The position numbers were made by a program, and so were the translations under genes. Below, piece by piece: positions 39,854 through 48,317 of a DNA stretch of 64,000 nt. The notes beneath the pieces were generated by a model. It was given only the letters and a program-made list of their open reading frames with translations, was not told the DNA's origin and searched no databases. This stretch comes from Arthrobacter echini (GTDB taxonomy: Bacteria > Actinomycetota > Actinomycetes > Actinomycetales > Micrococcaceae), in the NCBI RefSeq assembly GCF_004803505.1, contig NZ_SSWH01000004.1:208986-272985 (forward strand), read 5' to 3'. How positions within the stretch are numbered: the stretch's first letter is position 1; every line of letters starts with the position of its first letter.

Positions 39854-40511
39854 TCTCCGTTCCTCCTTGATCGTCTCCTGCCAGGCGTATCCCGGCGAAC
39901 CGATGAGGGATCCGCGAACCACCGCGCAGTTCGCGCAGTCCGCCGTCATCGGTGGAGCAGCAGCCGTGCGGGTCCAGGGCATCGCCGACATCCAGGCCAC
40001 CCGATCGGCCGTCGAGGTTCCCGTGATCGGACTGTGGAAGGACGGGCAGGAGGGTGTCTTCATCACGCCGACCGTGCATCACGCACTGGCCTGTGCGCAG
40101 GCGGGCGCGCACATCGTCGCGCTCGACGGCACCCGGAGACCACGTCCCGACGGACTCTCCTTGCAGGAGACCATCACCAGGGTGCACGGCGGATCGAACG
40201 CTTTGGTGATGGCCGATTGCGGCTCCCTTGCCGACGCACGCGCCGCGGAAGAGGCCGGTGCCGACCTGATCGGCACCACTCTCGCCGGATACACCGGAGA
40301 ACGGCCCAAGACCACCGGCCCCGATCTCGATCTCCTGCGCGAACTCGCGGGATCCGGTCTGGGCGTACCGATCATCGCCGAGGGCCGTATCCACACCCCT
40401 GCCCAGGGGCGTCAGGCACTCGACGCGGGCGCTTTCGCCGTCGTCGTCGGCACCGCCATCACCCACCCGGCCACCATCACGGACTGGTTCGCCTCGGCGC
40501 TGTCGGCATGA
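39837..40511 (+). CDS. nanE: N-acetylmannosamine-6-phosphate 2-epimerase
   Basis: Converts ManNAc-6-phosphate to GlcNAc-6-phosphate. The 224-residue TIM-barrel protein shows SLIVSCQAYPGEPM, PVIGLWK, VALDGTRRPRP, MADCGSLADARAAE, GTTLAGYT and IAEGRIHTPAQ, the family signatures. ATG 39837 has AAGGA upstream; a frame running in from 39627 is overlapped by nanK and is not used. Its TGA overlaps a 31-codon ORF. Confidence 0.94.
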   Translation: MLQLDSLRSSLIVSCQAYPGEPMRDPRTTAQFAQSAVIGGAAAVRVQGIADIQATRSAVEVPVIGLWKDGQEGVFITPTVHHALACAQAGAHIVALDGTRRPRPDGLSLQETITRVHGGSNALVMADCGSLADARAAEEAGADLIGTTLAGYTGERPKTTGPDLDLLRELAGSGLGVPIIAEGRIHTPAQGRQALDAGAFAVVVGTAITHPATITDWFASALSA

Positions 40512-40603
40512 GCAGCTCCACCATGCCTGCGCGTTCCATCATCCCGACGGATTCACCCGATCAGTTCTCCCTGCAGACCCCCTCGAAAGGACACCACTCA
40601 TGA
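40508..40603 (+). CDS. Small ORF (31 codons) coupled to nanE and tatA
   Basis: ATG at 40508 overlaps the nanE stop (ATGA) and its own TGA (40601-40603) overlaps the tatA ATG in the same way. The peptide starts MSSSTMPARSIIP and has no membrane segment or known motif. The double overlap suggests translation passing from nanE to tatA through this frame, but a chance ORF filling an 88-base gap cannot be excluded. Confidence 0.35.
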   Translation: MSSSTMPARSIIPTDSPDQFSLQTPSKGHHS

Positions 40604-40950
40604 GGCTCGAAGGCTGGCACATCGTCATCGTCGTCGTTCTGGCGATCGTTCTGTTCGGCGCTCCCAAGCTCCCCGGACTTGCGCGGAGCGTGGGGCAATC
40701 GCTGCGCATCTTCAAGTCCGAGGTCAGGCAGCTCAAGGATGAGAACACCACGGCTGGATCCGGGCACGACGAGCACGACGTCACCGATGTCACCGACGCG
40801 CACCGGCAGGACCCTCGGCCCAGTGCTGCGCACACCGCGCAGCCGGCGTCCACGCACAGGCACACGGTCCAGGACGAGCACCCGGTCCAGGACGAGCACC
40901 CGGTAGGTCGGGCGCAGCACAGCGGTTCCTCGTCACCAAGCGTCCCGTAG
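40600..40950 (+). CDS. tatA: TatA/E-like Sec-independent translocase subunit
   Basis: A 116-residue protein with a single N-terminal helix (WHIVIVVVLAIVLFGAPKLP), the Gly-hinge, and an amphipathic helix (LARSVGQSLRIFKSEVRQLK), the TatA pattern. The tail is hydrophilic and holds a tandem VQDEHP repeat (two 18-bp copies near 40867-40902). ATG 40600 has AAAGGA upstream. A tatA away from tatC, placed inside the nan gene run whose binding protein has a twin-arginine signal, suggests a dedicated export subunit, though a housekeeping tatA probably exists elsewhere. Confidence 0.88.
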   Translation: MRLEGWHIVIVVVLAIVLFGAPKLPGLARSVGQSLRIFKSEVRQLKDENTTAGSGHDEHDVTDVTDAHRQDPRPSAAHTAQPASTHRHTVQDEHPVQDEHPVGRAQHSGSSSPSVP

Positions 40951-41012
40951 TCCGGTGTACCTACCCTGAGTCATCCCCACCGGGAGAAGTTCCCAACCAT
41001 CTGGAGGACGTC

Positions 41013-43940
41013 GTGAAGGAAACAAGAACGAACCGCAGGGCAGTCCGGACTCCCGCAGCGGTCCTGCTCGGACTCGGACTGGCGTTGGGACCGGTGGTTC
41101 CTGCCTCCGCGGAGCCGGCACCGATCAAGGGACCGGCAGGAGATCCGGGGACGTTCTCGGAGGAGAACAGCGGCGAAGAGTTGATCGCTCCTTTCGCTTC
41201 CTACCGGATACCCGCGCTGGCGTACCTCGGCGACGGCGTGGTGCTCGCCTCCTGGGACGGCCGCCCCTTCAGCGCCGCGGACGCACCGAACCCCAACTCG
41301 ATCGTCCAGCGACGCAGCGTCGACGGCGGGCGCAGCTGGGGACCCATCCAGGTCATCGCGGCCGGATCGGTCACCGCAGGCGGCGAGGAGACCCCGCGGT
41401 TCGGCTACAGCGACCCCAGCTACGTCGTCGACGAGGAGACCGGGTCGGTGTTCGCGTTCTTCGTCCACTCCAAGGACCAGGGCTTCCAGGGGAGCGCCTT
41501 CGGCAACGACGACGCCAACCGGAACGTGATCAGCTCCGCCGTGATCGAGTCGACGGATGGCGGTCTCACCTGGTCACAACCGCGACTGATCACCGGCGTG
41601 ACGAAGCCGGCGTCGAATCCCGCGAATCCTCAGCCGGGGGACATCCGCGGCAACTTCGCCACCTCGGGTGAGGGTATCCAGCTGAAATACGGTCAGTACG
41701 CCGGTCGCCTGATCCAACAGTATGTGGGAGACACGGTGCAGCCGAACGGGTCCCGTACCATCCAGGCCTACAGTGTCTACTCCGACGATCACGGCGCGAC
41801 GTGGCAGAAGGGTTCGAACGTCGGGGTCCAGATGGACGAGAACAAGACTGTCGAGCTCTCCGATGGGCGGGTCATGCTGAACTCCCGTGACAGCGGCGGT
41901 GGCGGGTACCGGAAGGTCGCGATCTCCACCGACGGAGGGCAGAGCTACGGCCCGGTCACCGTCGACCAGGAGCTTCCCGATCCCACCAACAACGCCTCGA
42001 TCACGCGACTGTTCCCCGATGCTCCCGAGGGATCACCGGATGCGAGGAAGCTGCTGTTCTCGAACTCGAACAGTCAGTCCTCCCGCAGCAACCTGGCGGT
42101 TCGCGTCTCGTGCGACGACGGGCAGACCTGGCCATCGATCCGCGGTGTCCGCTCAGGCTTCGCCGCCTACTCCACGCTCGAGCGGCTGGACGAGGGACGC
42201 ATCGGGTTGCTGTACGAGTCGAGTTACTCCAACGGCATCACCTTCGCAGGGTTCGACGACGCATGGCTGAACTACACGTGCGCGCCGCTGGAGGTCGCCG
42301 ACATCGAGGTCACCCTGGGTGAACCGATCGAGGTCCCGGTGACCATCACGAACCAGGAACAGGACGAGCTCTCGGGACAGGTCACCATCGACACACCGAC
42401 GGGATGGACCGCTCCTCCGGTCGATGTCCCGACCATCGCTCCCGGCGCAACGGCGACCGTCACCGTGACGCTGACCCCCGCGGCGAACGCCTCACCGGCC
42501 TCCACGCTCGACGCGGTCTTCACGTCGAGCCAGGGCGGTGAGTCACGGACCACGTTCCGTGCGGCAGCCGATGCGGTCGGTCTGACGATCACCGGCGCGG
42601 CCGCAACCCCTGATCGGGACCTGACGACCACTCCGTACCAGGTGGGGGACCGCCTTGCCTACAACCTGACGGTGAGGAGCACCGCCACAGTGGCGACGAA
42701 CGCCGTTCCGGTCGCCGGCACCTTCGACGTCGGGTTCCTCCCCACCGGGGCACCGAATTGTCGGTACCGGAACCTGGGAGCAGGCAGCGCCTTCACCTGC
42801 ACCACAGCGCGGCACACCGTGACGCAACAGGAGCTCGATCAGGGGTACTTCGTTCCGAAGGCCACCTTCGAATCCACTTCCACCTCGAACTCGGCGCTGA
42901 CGACGACGGTCAATTTCACGGGAGCGCCGGTCTTCCTGACCGCTGCGGGCAAGGAGAAGGCCCTGGCTGCCGACATCGTCGGATCACGCACCGATGATAC
43001 GCGGGACCTCGCGGCCAACCGCTACGCCGCCGGTGAGAAGGTGCCGTACTCCTTCCGCATCACCAACACGGGTCTGGTCACAGAAGCCGTGGCACCGACG
43101 TCGGGCAACTTCACGCCGCTCGTGCCGCCGGGTGCGGGCAACTGCCGGTACTCCGTTCTACCCGTCGGGCAGAGCTACACCTGTGGCACACCGCGTCACA
43201 CCGTGACGGAGCAGGAGGCTGCGGACGGGTTCTTCGTTCCGCTGACCGAGTGGTCCCTGACGGCATCCGGCTTCGCGGCGAAGCAGCTGACCATCGACGG
43301 CGGTGAGGTAGATCTCGCCGAGCGCAACCCGGCTCTGTCAGCCGGCGGTGTGGAGACCTCCATCGTCGACACCGACGGTGACGGGCAGGACAGCGTGGGC
43401 GACGAGGTCACGCAGACAGCGGTCATCACGAACAGCGGCAATGTGAGACTCATGGACGTGACGGCGGACGGCTGGGACGGCGAGGGTGACACTCTGACCG
43501 CCGACGAGGAGACAACACTGACCAGGTCCTTCGCCCTGTCCGAAGCACAGGTGGCCGACGGCGAGATCGCACCGGTCGACACCCCAGTCACAGGGTCGAA
43601 TGGTTCCCTGACCGCTCGGGCAACCATCACCGCCGAGGCGTACTCGCTCATGGTCCAGGGGTCTCCGGTGCGTGCGTCGGTGGTGCCGCGGTGTTTGGGG
43701 GGGAAGGTGTATGTGTATGTGTCGGTGCTCAATGAGGGTGCTGGTCCGGTGGATGTGCGGGTGAGCTCTGATGTCGGGGTGAAGTCGTTCCGGGGTGTTC
43801 TGCCGGGGAAGTCGGGGTCGGCGGCGTTGAGTGCGCGGGCTGCCTTGATCGGGGATGGTCGGGTCGGTGTGGCGGTGACGGGCGCTGATGGGGTGGAGAA
43901 CGAGTTCTCGGTGGCGTACGACGCGATCAGCTGCCGCTGA
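41013..43940 (+). CDS. Secreted multidomain exo-alpha-sialidase
   Basis: GH33-type sialidase that should cleave terminal sialic acids outside the cell. The 975-residue protein has a signal peptide (cleavage near PASA-EP, residue 33), a catalytic propeller (about 45-430) with YRIPAL at 64-69 (FRIP motif) and five Asp boxes (SVDGGRSW, STDGGLTW, SDDHGATW, STDGGQSY, SCDDGQTW), and an NPCBM-associated/NEW3-like domain (about 435-515). Two Cys-containing repeats of about 125 residues follow (NCRY at 582 and at 710), then a more divergent third, then the 93-residue C-terminal module shared with the GH101 enzyme. Starts at GTG 41013 with TGGAGG upstream. No LPxTG anchor. Confidence 0.93.
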   Translation: MKETRTNRRAVRTPAAVLLGLGLALGPVVPASAEPAPIKGPAGDPGTFSEENSGEELIAPFASYRIPALAYLGDGVVLASWDGRPFSAADAPNPNSIVQRRSVDGGRSWGPIQVIAAGSVTAGGEETPRFGYSDPSYVVDEETGSVFAFFVHSKDQGFQGSAFGNDDANRNVISSAVIESTDGGLTWSQPRLITGVTKPASNPANPQPGDIRGNFATSGEGIQLKYGQYAGRLIQQYVGDTVQPNGSRTIQAYSVYSDDHGATWQKGSNVGVQMDENKTVELSDGRVMLNSRDSGGGGYRKVAISTDGGQSYGPVTVDQELPDPTNNASITRLFPDAPEGSPDARKLLFSNSNSQSSRSNLAVRVSCDDGQTWPSIRGVRSGFAAYSTLERLDEGRIGLLYESSYSNGITFAGFDDAWLNYTCAPLEVADIEVTLGEPIEVPVTITNQEQDELSGQVTIDTPTGWTAPPVDVPTIAPGATATVTVTLTPAANASPASTLDAVFTSSQGGESRTTFRAAADAVGLTITGAAATPDRDLTTTPYQVGDRLAYNLTVRSTATVATNAVPVAGTFDVGFLPTGAPNCRYRNLGAGSAFTCTTARHTVTQQELDQGYFVPKATFESTSTSNSALTTTVNFTGAPVFLTAAGKEKALAADIVGSRTDDTRDLAANRYAAGEKVPYSFRITNTGLVTEAVAPTSGNFTPLVPPGAGNCRYSVLPVGQSYTCGTPRHTVTEQEAADGFFVPLTEWSLTASGFAAKQLTIDGGEVDLAERNPALSAGGVETSIVDTDGDGQDSVGDEVTQTAVITNSGNVRLMDVTADGWDGEGDTLTADEETTLTRSFALSEAQVADGEIAPVDTPVTGSNGSLTARATITAEAYSLMVQGSPVRASVVPRCLGGKVYVYVSVLNEGAGPVDVRVSSDVGVKSFRGVLPGKSGSAALSARAALIGDGRVGVAVTGADGVENEFSVAYDAISCR

Positions 43941-43949
43941 GACCGGGGT

Positions 43950-43986
43950 GGGGGGTGCCCGTGGGGTAGGGGTGCGGGCACCCCCC
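43950..43986 (+). terminator. Hairpin terminator after the sialidase gene
   Basis: GGGGGGTGCCCG (43950-43961) and CGGGCACCCCCC (43975-43986) form a 12-bp stem followed by a T-rich run (TTGTTCCCTTTCT). It separates the sialidase from the WxL-like gene, which therefore probably has its own promoter in the following T-rich spacer. Confidence 0.7.
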
Positions 43987-44100
43987 CTTGTTCCCTTTCT
44001 CTTTTGGCTTGTGTTTTTGTGGCGGTTTGGCTTGTGGTCTCGTGATGGTGTGCGTTTCTGGGGTTTTGTAGTGTTTCTCGTGACGATAGGACAGGACGAT

Positions 44101-44730
44101 ATGAAGACGATGAGTGTGGTGGGCCGGGTGTCGGCGGTTGGTTTCGGTGCGGTGCTCCTGGCGGCGGCAGGTACGGCGATCGCGGCGGCGGATGAGGATT
44201 ACGGGTCCTCGGATGTCGATGTGCGGGTCGAGGTGCCGGCGATCGAGACTCCGGGTGTGCTGGCGTTGACGATCGATAGTGAGGGTACGGCGGTGCTGGA
44301 GGAGAGTGGGTCCACGGATCTGGTGCGTCAGTTCACCGGGACCCTGCCGGCGGTGACGGTCTCGGATACCCGTGATCCCCAGGACATCCAGGACGGGGCA
44401 GTCTGGTATGTGCTGGGAACGGCGACGGACTTCGTCGGTGATGAGGGTCAGGCGGATATCCCTGCGGCGAATCTGGGGTGGGATCCGCAGATCCTCACCG
44501 ATGACTCCGACGGGCTGGTCTTCGCCGGTGAGGAGGTCGAGACCGTGATCGATGGTGGTGAGGGTCTGGGCCCGGAAGCCGATGATGCCGAGCTGTTCGC
44601 CTCGACCATCGATTCCCGGGCCACGGCACCAGGGGCCTGGACAGCCAACGCGTCCCTGTTCCTGCGCACGACACCGGACGTCGCTCCCGGCAGCTACGCC
44701 TCCACCATCACCCTCTCCCTCTTCGAATAA
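44101..44730 (+). CDS. Secreted WxL-like protein, copy 1
   Basis: A 209-residue exported protein with a signal peptide ending near GTAIAAADE. The rest is a beta-rich domain: GVLALTIDSEGTAV, VRQFTGTLPAVTVSDTRD, DGAVWYVLGTATDF, ANLGWDPQIL, and a closing PGSYASTITLSLFE. This is the pattern of WxL-domain proteins (a Trp-containing strand followed by TDF, ending in PGxYxxTxTxxL), though the canonical WxL triplets are not strict. Seven residues differ from copy 2. ATG 44101 follows AGGACAGGAC. Known WxL proteins bind peptidoglycan non-covalently; that role is inferred. Confidence 0.7.
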   Translation: MKTMSVVGRVSAVGFGAVLLAAAGTAIAAADEDYGSSDVDVRVEVPAIETPGVLALTIDSEGTAVLEESGSTDLVRQFTGTLPAVTVSDTRDPQDIQDGAVWYVLGTATDFVGDEGQADIPAANLGWDPQILTDDSDGLVFAGEEVETVIDGGEGLGPEADDAELFASTIDSRATAPGAWTANASLFLRTTPDVAPGSYASTITLSLFE

Positions 44731-44808
44731 CCACACCACGTCCGCATTCGCCGACCAGCGGGTACGGCGGTCACGGGCCGGCTTGCGTCGAGCGAACGAA
44801 CGGCTGGC

Positions 44809-46098
44809 CTATGCGAAGAGGCTCTGCCCCAGGTAGGTGCCCTCCGTGGCGCCGGGAGGGATCGCCCACAGCCCGGAGCCGGTGTGCTCGAGGTATTCCA
44901 TGAGGGCATCGTCCCTCGACAGGGTGGTCTGCAACGGCACATATCGGCTCTGCGGTTCGCGAACGAACGCGATGAAGAACAGTCCGGCATCGAGCCGGCC
45001 CAGAGCGTCGGCTCCGTCGGTGAAGTTGTATCCGCGTCGCAGCATCTTGGTGCCGTTGTTGTGGGTCGGATGCGCCAGCCGCACGTGGGAGTCCATCGGA
45101 ATGATCGGCCCGTCCCGGCCCGCCAGGGCGAAGTCAGGTTCGCTGAACTCGGTGCCGCCGGACAGGGGCGCCCCGTCGACCCGGTCGCGTCCGATGAGGG
45201 TCTCCTGCTCCCGCAGGCTCGTGCGGTCCCAGGTCTCGATCCGCATACTGATACGTCGGGCCACCAGATAGGAGCCGCCGGTCAGCCAGGATGCAGCGGG
45301 GTCGTCCGCCTCCTGGACCCAGACGAAGTCGGCCAGGTCCTCGGGTTCCTCGGCCTTCAGATTGGAGGTTCCGTCCTTGAAGCCGAACAAATTGCGGGGA
45401 GTGGCCTGCGCCGTGCTGGTGGACGATGTACGGCCGAAGCCGAGCTGCGCCCATCGCATGGCGACCGTCCCGAACCCTATGCGGGCGAGATTGCGGATGG
45501 CGTGCACCGCCACCTGGGGGTCGTTGGCGCAGGCCTGGACGCAGAGATCACCATCACTACGAGCCTCGTCGAGATTGTCCGCGGGGAAGTGGGGCAACCT
45601 GCGCAGTTCCCGTGGCTGGCGGTCCCTCAGCCCGAACCGGTCCACGCCGTCCTTCTCGAACAGACTGGGACCGAAGCCGATGGTGATGGTCAAACCGGCC
45701 GTGTCCAGGCCCAGGGCCTCGCCCGTGTCGTCGGGCGGGGCGTCATAGGGCAGGGGTGAACCGGCACCCACGAGTTCCCCCGCGGTCATGGCGGCAGCCG
45801 CGTCGGTCCAGGCCCGCAGCAACTCCACGAGCGCGTCGCGGGAATCGGTGGTGACATCGAAGGCGGCAAAATGTAGCCGGTCCTGTGCCGGGGTGACTAT
45901 TCCGGCCTGATGCTCGCCGTGGAAGGGGTACCTCAGCGCTGTCGTGGAAGGCTTGTCCTCCTGAGCATGCGCGACACCCCAGCCCGCAACGCCCGACGCC
46001 CCTGCAATGGCCGTGACGCCGACGGCCCCGAAGAGTCCTCTGCGCGACACGCCACCCTGGGCGCGCCCCGTTCTGTCGTCGTCGCGTTTCGGGGTCAC
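44809..46098 (-). CDS. efeB: Deferrochelatase/peroxidase EfeB (DyP type)
   Basis: Tat-exported heme DyP-type peroxidase of the EfeUOB iron system. The 429-residue protein has a twin-arginine signal (VSRRGLFGAVG at about 17-27), and the DyP catalytic motif GFKDGTSN; the C-half carries the distal Arg/His regions (LRRGYNFTDGAD, FFIAFVREPQ). Translationally coupled to efeO by a 4-base overlap. It converges on the WxL-like gene. Confidence 0.93.
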   Translation of the reverse strand: MTPKRDDDRTGRAQGGVSRRGLFGAVGVTAIAGASGVAGWGVAHAQEDKPSTTALRYPFHGEHQAGIVTPAQDRLHFAAFDVTTDSRDALVELLRAWTDAAAAMTAGELVGAGSPLPYDAPPDDTGEALGLDTAGLTITIGFGPSLFEKDGVDRFGLRDRQPRELRRLPHFPADNLDEARSDGDLCVQACANDPQVAVHAIRNLARIGFGTVAMRWAQLGFGRTSSTSTAQATPRNLFGFKDGTSNLKAEEPEDLADFVWVQEADDPAASWLTGGSYLVARRISMRIETWDRTSLREQETLIGRDRVDGAPLSGGTEFSEPDFALAGRDGPIIPMDSHVRLAHPTHNNGTKMLRRGYNFTDGADALGRLDAGLFFIAFVREPQSRYVPLQTTLSRDDALMEYLEHTGSGLWAIPPGATEGTYLGQSLFA

Positions 46099-47261
46099 AG
46101 GATGATGGCTCCTGTCATCTTCGAGAGCGGTTCACCGAGAGCATTCACGGCATCCGAGAGCTCCTTGCGTTCGGACGCCCCGACAGTGTCGTAGAAGACG
46201 AAGCCACCGTCATCGGTTCGGTACTGATCCAGGAGTTCCTGCAGCGTGTCGAAGCGGGTGCCGATCTCCTCCGACAGGGCCTCGTCCTTCGCGTCGAGGA
46301 GCGGCTTCACGCCCTCGTACGCGACGCGGGCGCCGTCGACATTGGCCTGGAAGTCGTACAGGTCGGTGTGGGACCAGATGTCCTCCTCGCCGGTGATCTT
46401 GCCCGCCGCGACCTCGTCCAGCAGACCCTTGGCCCCGTTGCCGATGTCGCTCACGGTGTAGGTCTGGTCCTGCAACCGCTCGTTGAGGAGCTCCGTGTTA
46501 CTCATCAGGTCTGCTGCGACGGGCTCCCGTGCCTGGGCACTCAGCGGTTCGTAGCCCGACGCCGGCGGCCACAGATCCTTCTCGATACGGTGCCAGCCGG
46601 TCCACTCCTGTCCGGGCTCCAGATCGGCCTCGCGCAGATCCATCTTCGGGTCGAGATCGCCGAACGACTCCGCCACCGTTTCGATCCGCTCCCAGTGCTG
46701 GCGGGCAGTGGGGTAGAGGCTGCGCGCCTTGTCGTCGTCACCGGCCGTATAGGCAGCGAGGAACGCCTCGGTGGCGTCCACGAGTTCCTGTCCCTGGTCG
46801 CGCACGTAGGCGCCGTACTGGGTCTCTGCGGCCGTGATATCGGCTTCATCGACGCCCTGCACCGACAGGTCCTCCCCGGATTCGGTGACCGTGAAGGCGC
46901 TGCGGATACCTTCGCCCTGCATTCCGGGTTTGCAGGCCGTGACGTACTCGCCCGCGGGGGCACGAACCACCAGGTCACGCGTGAGCCCGGGCCCGATGTT
47001 CTCGATCTCGCCGACGATACGCAGTCCGTCCGACCCGTAGAGATAGAACTCCGTGACCTCGTCGCCCTCATTGCTCACCCGGAAGGCCAGATTGCCGGAT
47101 CCCACCTCGGTGGCCGAGACGTCGCAGTTCTCGGCCGTCGATGTCACGGTGATCGGTCCGTCCTCACCGGTGCTGGCCGGTGCGTTCGCCTCGGTCAGCC
47201 CGCAGCCTCCGAGTGAGAGCGCGATCGCAGAACATGCCAGCGGGACGAGTGATTTCTTCAT
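46095..47261 (-). CDS. efeO: Iron uptake periplasmic-type lipoprotein EfeO
   Basis: Iron-binding component of EfeUOB. The 388-residue protein starts with a lipobox (SLGGC near residue 20), followed by an EfeO cupredoxin domain (about 35-125) and an M75 (imelysin-like) domain with ARQHWERIE (HxxE) and EPGQEWTGWHRIEKDLW. I chose the ATG at 47261, with GAAGGA upstream; a longer open frame reaches into efeU and is not used. Confidence 0.93.
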   Translation of the reverse strand: MKKSLVPLACSAIALSLGGCGLTEANAPASTGEDGPITVTSTAENCDVSATEVGSGNLAFRVSNEGDEVTEFYLYGSDGLRIVGEIENIGPGLTRDLVVRAPAGEYVTACKPGMQGEGIRSAFTVTESGEDLSVQGVDEADITAAETQYGAYVRDQGQELVDATEAFLAAYTAGDDDKARSLYPTARQHWERIETVAESFGDLDPKMDLREADLEPGQEWTGWHRIEKDLWPPASGYEPLSAQAREPVAADLMSNTELLNERLQDQTYTVSDIGNGAKGLLDEVAAGKITGEEDIWSHTDLYDFQANVDGARVAYEGVKPLLDAKDEALSEEIGTRFDTLQELLDQYRTDDGGFVFYDTVGASERKELSDAVNALGEPLSKMTGAIIL

Positions 47262-47296
47262 GCGTATTCCTTCGAAGGACGAGAACAGGGCGACGC

Positions 47297-48160
47297 TCAG
47301 GCCGCGGCGGGGGAGTGCTCGCGGCGGACCGGTGCGTCGACAGTGGCTGGGCGACGGATGTGGACCAGGAAGAGTGTGAGGGTGGGCACCACGTACAGGA
47401 TCCACGCAGCAGCCTCGAGCCAGGTCGTGGCAGGGGAGAAGTTGAACACGCCCTTGAGCAGAGTGCCGTACCAGGAGGAGGGCGGGACCGCGGCGCTGAC
47501 GTCGAAAGCGAGGTTGTTGAGACCGGGGAGGATTGCGGCTTCCTGCAGGTCGTGAATTCCGTAGGCCAGCACTCCACCCACCACCACGATCAGGATCGCC
47601 CCGGTCCACATGAAGAAGGTCGACAGATTGATCCGCAGCACGCCGCGGTGGAAGGCGTAGCCCAGCACCACTGCGCTCAGGATCCCGGCGAGCGCACTCA
47701 ACAGGGGAGCGACGGTCGTGCCGCCGGTTCCTGCTGCAGCTTCAGTGGCTGCCCACAGGAAGAGCGCCGTCTCCAGACCCTCGCGACCGACGGCGAGGAA
47801 CGCGACGAGAGCGAGGCCCGCACCACCCACTCCTGCGGCGACGTCCACCTTCCCGCGCAGATCGGCGGAGAGTCCCCGAGCGTTCCTCGCCATCCAGAAC
47901 AGCATCCACGTCACGAACCCGACGGCCACGATGGAAAGGATCCCGCCGATGGCTTCCTGCGCCTGGAACGTGAGACGCCGAGGTCCCCAGGTCAGCACAG
48001 CCCCGAAACCAAGGGATACGACGGCAGCCAGCGCAACACCGGCCCAGACCTGCGGCAGCAGGTTGCGGCGACCGCTTCTCACGAGATAGGCGATGAGGAT
48101 GACGACCACCAGAGTGGCTTCCAGTCCTTCGCGCAGCCCGATCAGGTAATTTGCGAGCAT
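47297..48160 (-). CDS. efeU: Ferrous iron permease EfeU (FTR1 type)
   Basis: High-affinity iron permease of the OFeT/FTR1 family, 287 residues with seven helices. The two REGLE motifs (LREGLEATLVV near the N-terminus, VGREGLETALFL in the middle) are the iron-exchange sites. ATG 48160 has TGGAGGG upstream and MLANYLIGLREGLE is the usual start; a frame opening at 48181 would overlap the iron box. First gene of efeUOB. Confidence 0.93.
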   Translation of the reverse strand: MLANYLIGLREGLEATLVVVILIAYLVRSGRRNLLPQVWAGVALAAVVSLGFGAVLTWGPRRLTFQAQEAIGGILSIVAVGFVTWMLFWMARNARGLSADLRGKVDVAAGVGGAGLALVAFLAVGREGLETALFLWAATEAAAGTGGTTVAPLLSALAGILSAVVLGYAFHRGVLRINLSTFFMWTGAILIVVVGGVLAYGIHDLQEAAILPGLNNLAFDVSAAVPPSSWYGTLLKGVFNFSPATTWLEAAAWILYVVPTLTLFLVHIRRPATVDAPVRREHSPAAA

Positions 48161-48173
48161 CGTCCCTCCAGGG

Positions 48174-48192
48174 TTAGGCATGCCTCACCTAA
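48174..48192 (-). promoter_or_regulatory. DtxR/IdeR-type iron box
   Basis: TTAGGCATGCCTCACCTAA (plus strand) is a near-palindromic match to the 19-bp DtxR/IdeR consensus. It lies 14 bases upstream of the efeU start, so iron-bound DtxR/IdeR should repress efeUOB. Confidence 0.75.
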
Positions 48193-48317
48193 AGTAGATC
48201 GTGAATGGCGATCATGCGCAAGTGGAAAAACCCGGCCCGGTGCCGGCGCCGCGGAATATGCTCACGCGCACTCCGGTTCAGAGACGTACTACTTCCGACA
48301 CGACAATGGAGGCTCCA

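Larger units (their letters stand above)
43652..44733 (+). repeat. 1.08-kb inverted repeat, left copy
   Basis: Nearly identical, in inverted orientation, to 51255-52333. It covers the sialidase C-terminal module (93 residues), the spacer with its hairpin, and the whole WxL-like gene. Homology starts at GGTCC (43652) and stops just after the WxL-like TAA. The two copies differ by a 3-base length change in the spacer and by scattered substitutions. Confidence 0.9.

Noticed and set aside
40867..40902. Direct repeats in the tatA tail as a CRISPR or regulatory array
   Set aside because: Only two 18-bp copies, in frame and without spacers; they encode a VQDEHP repeat in the protein tail.
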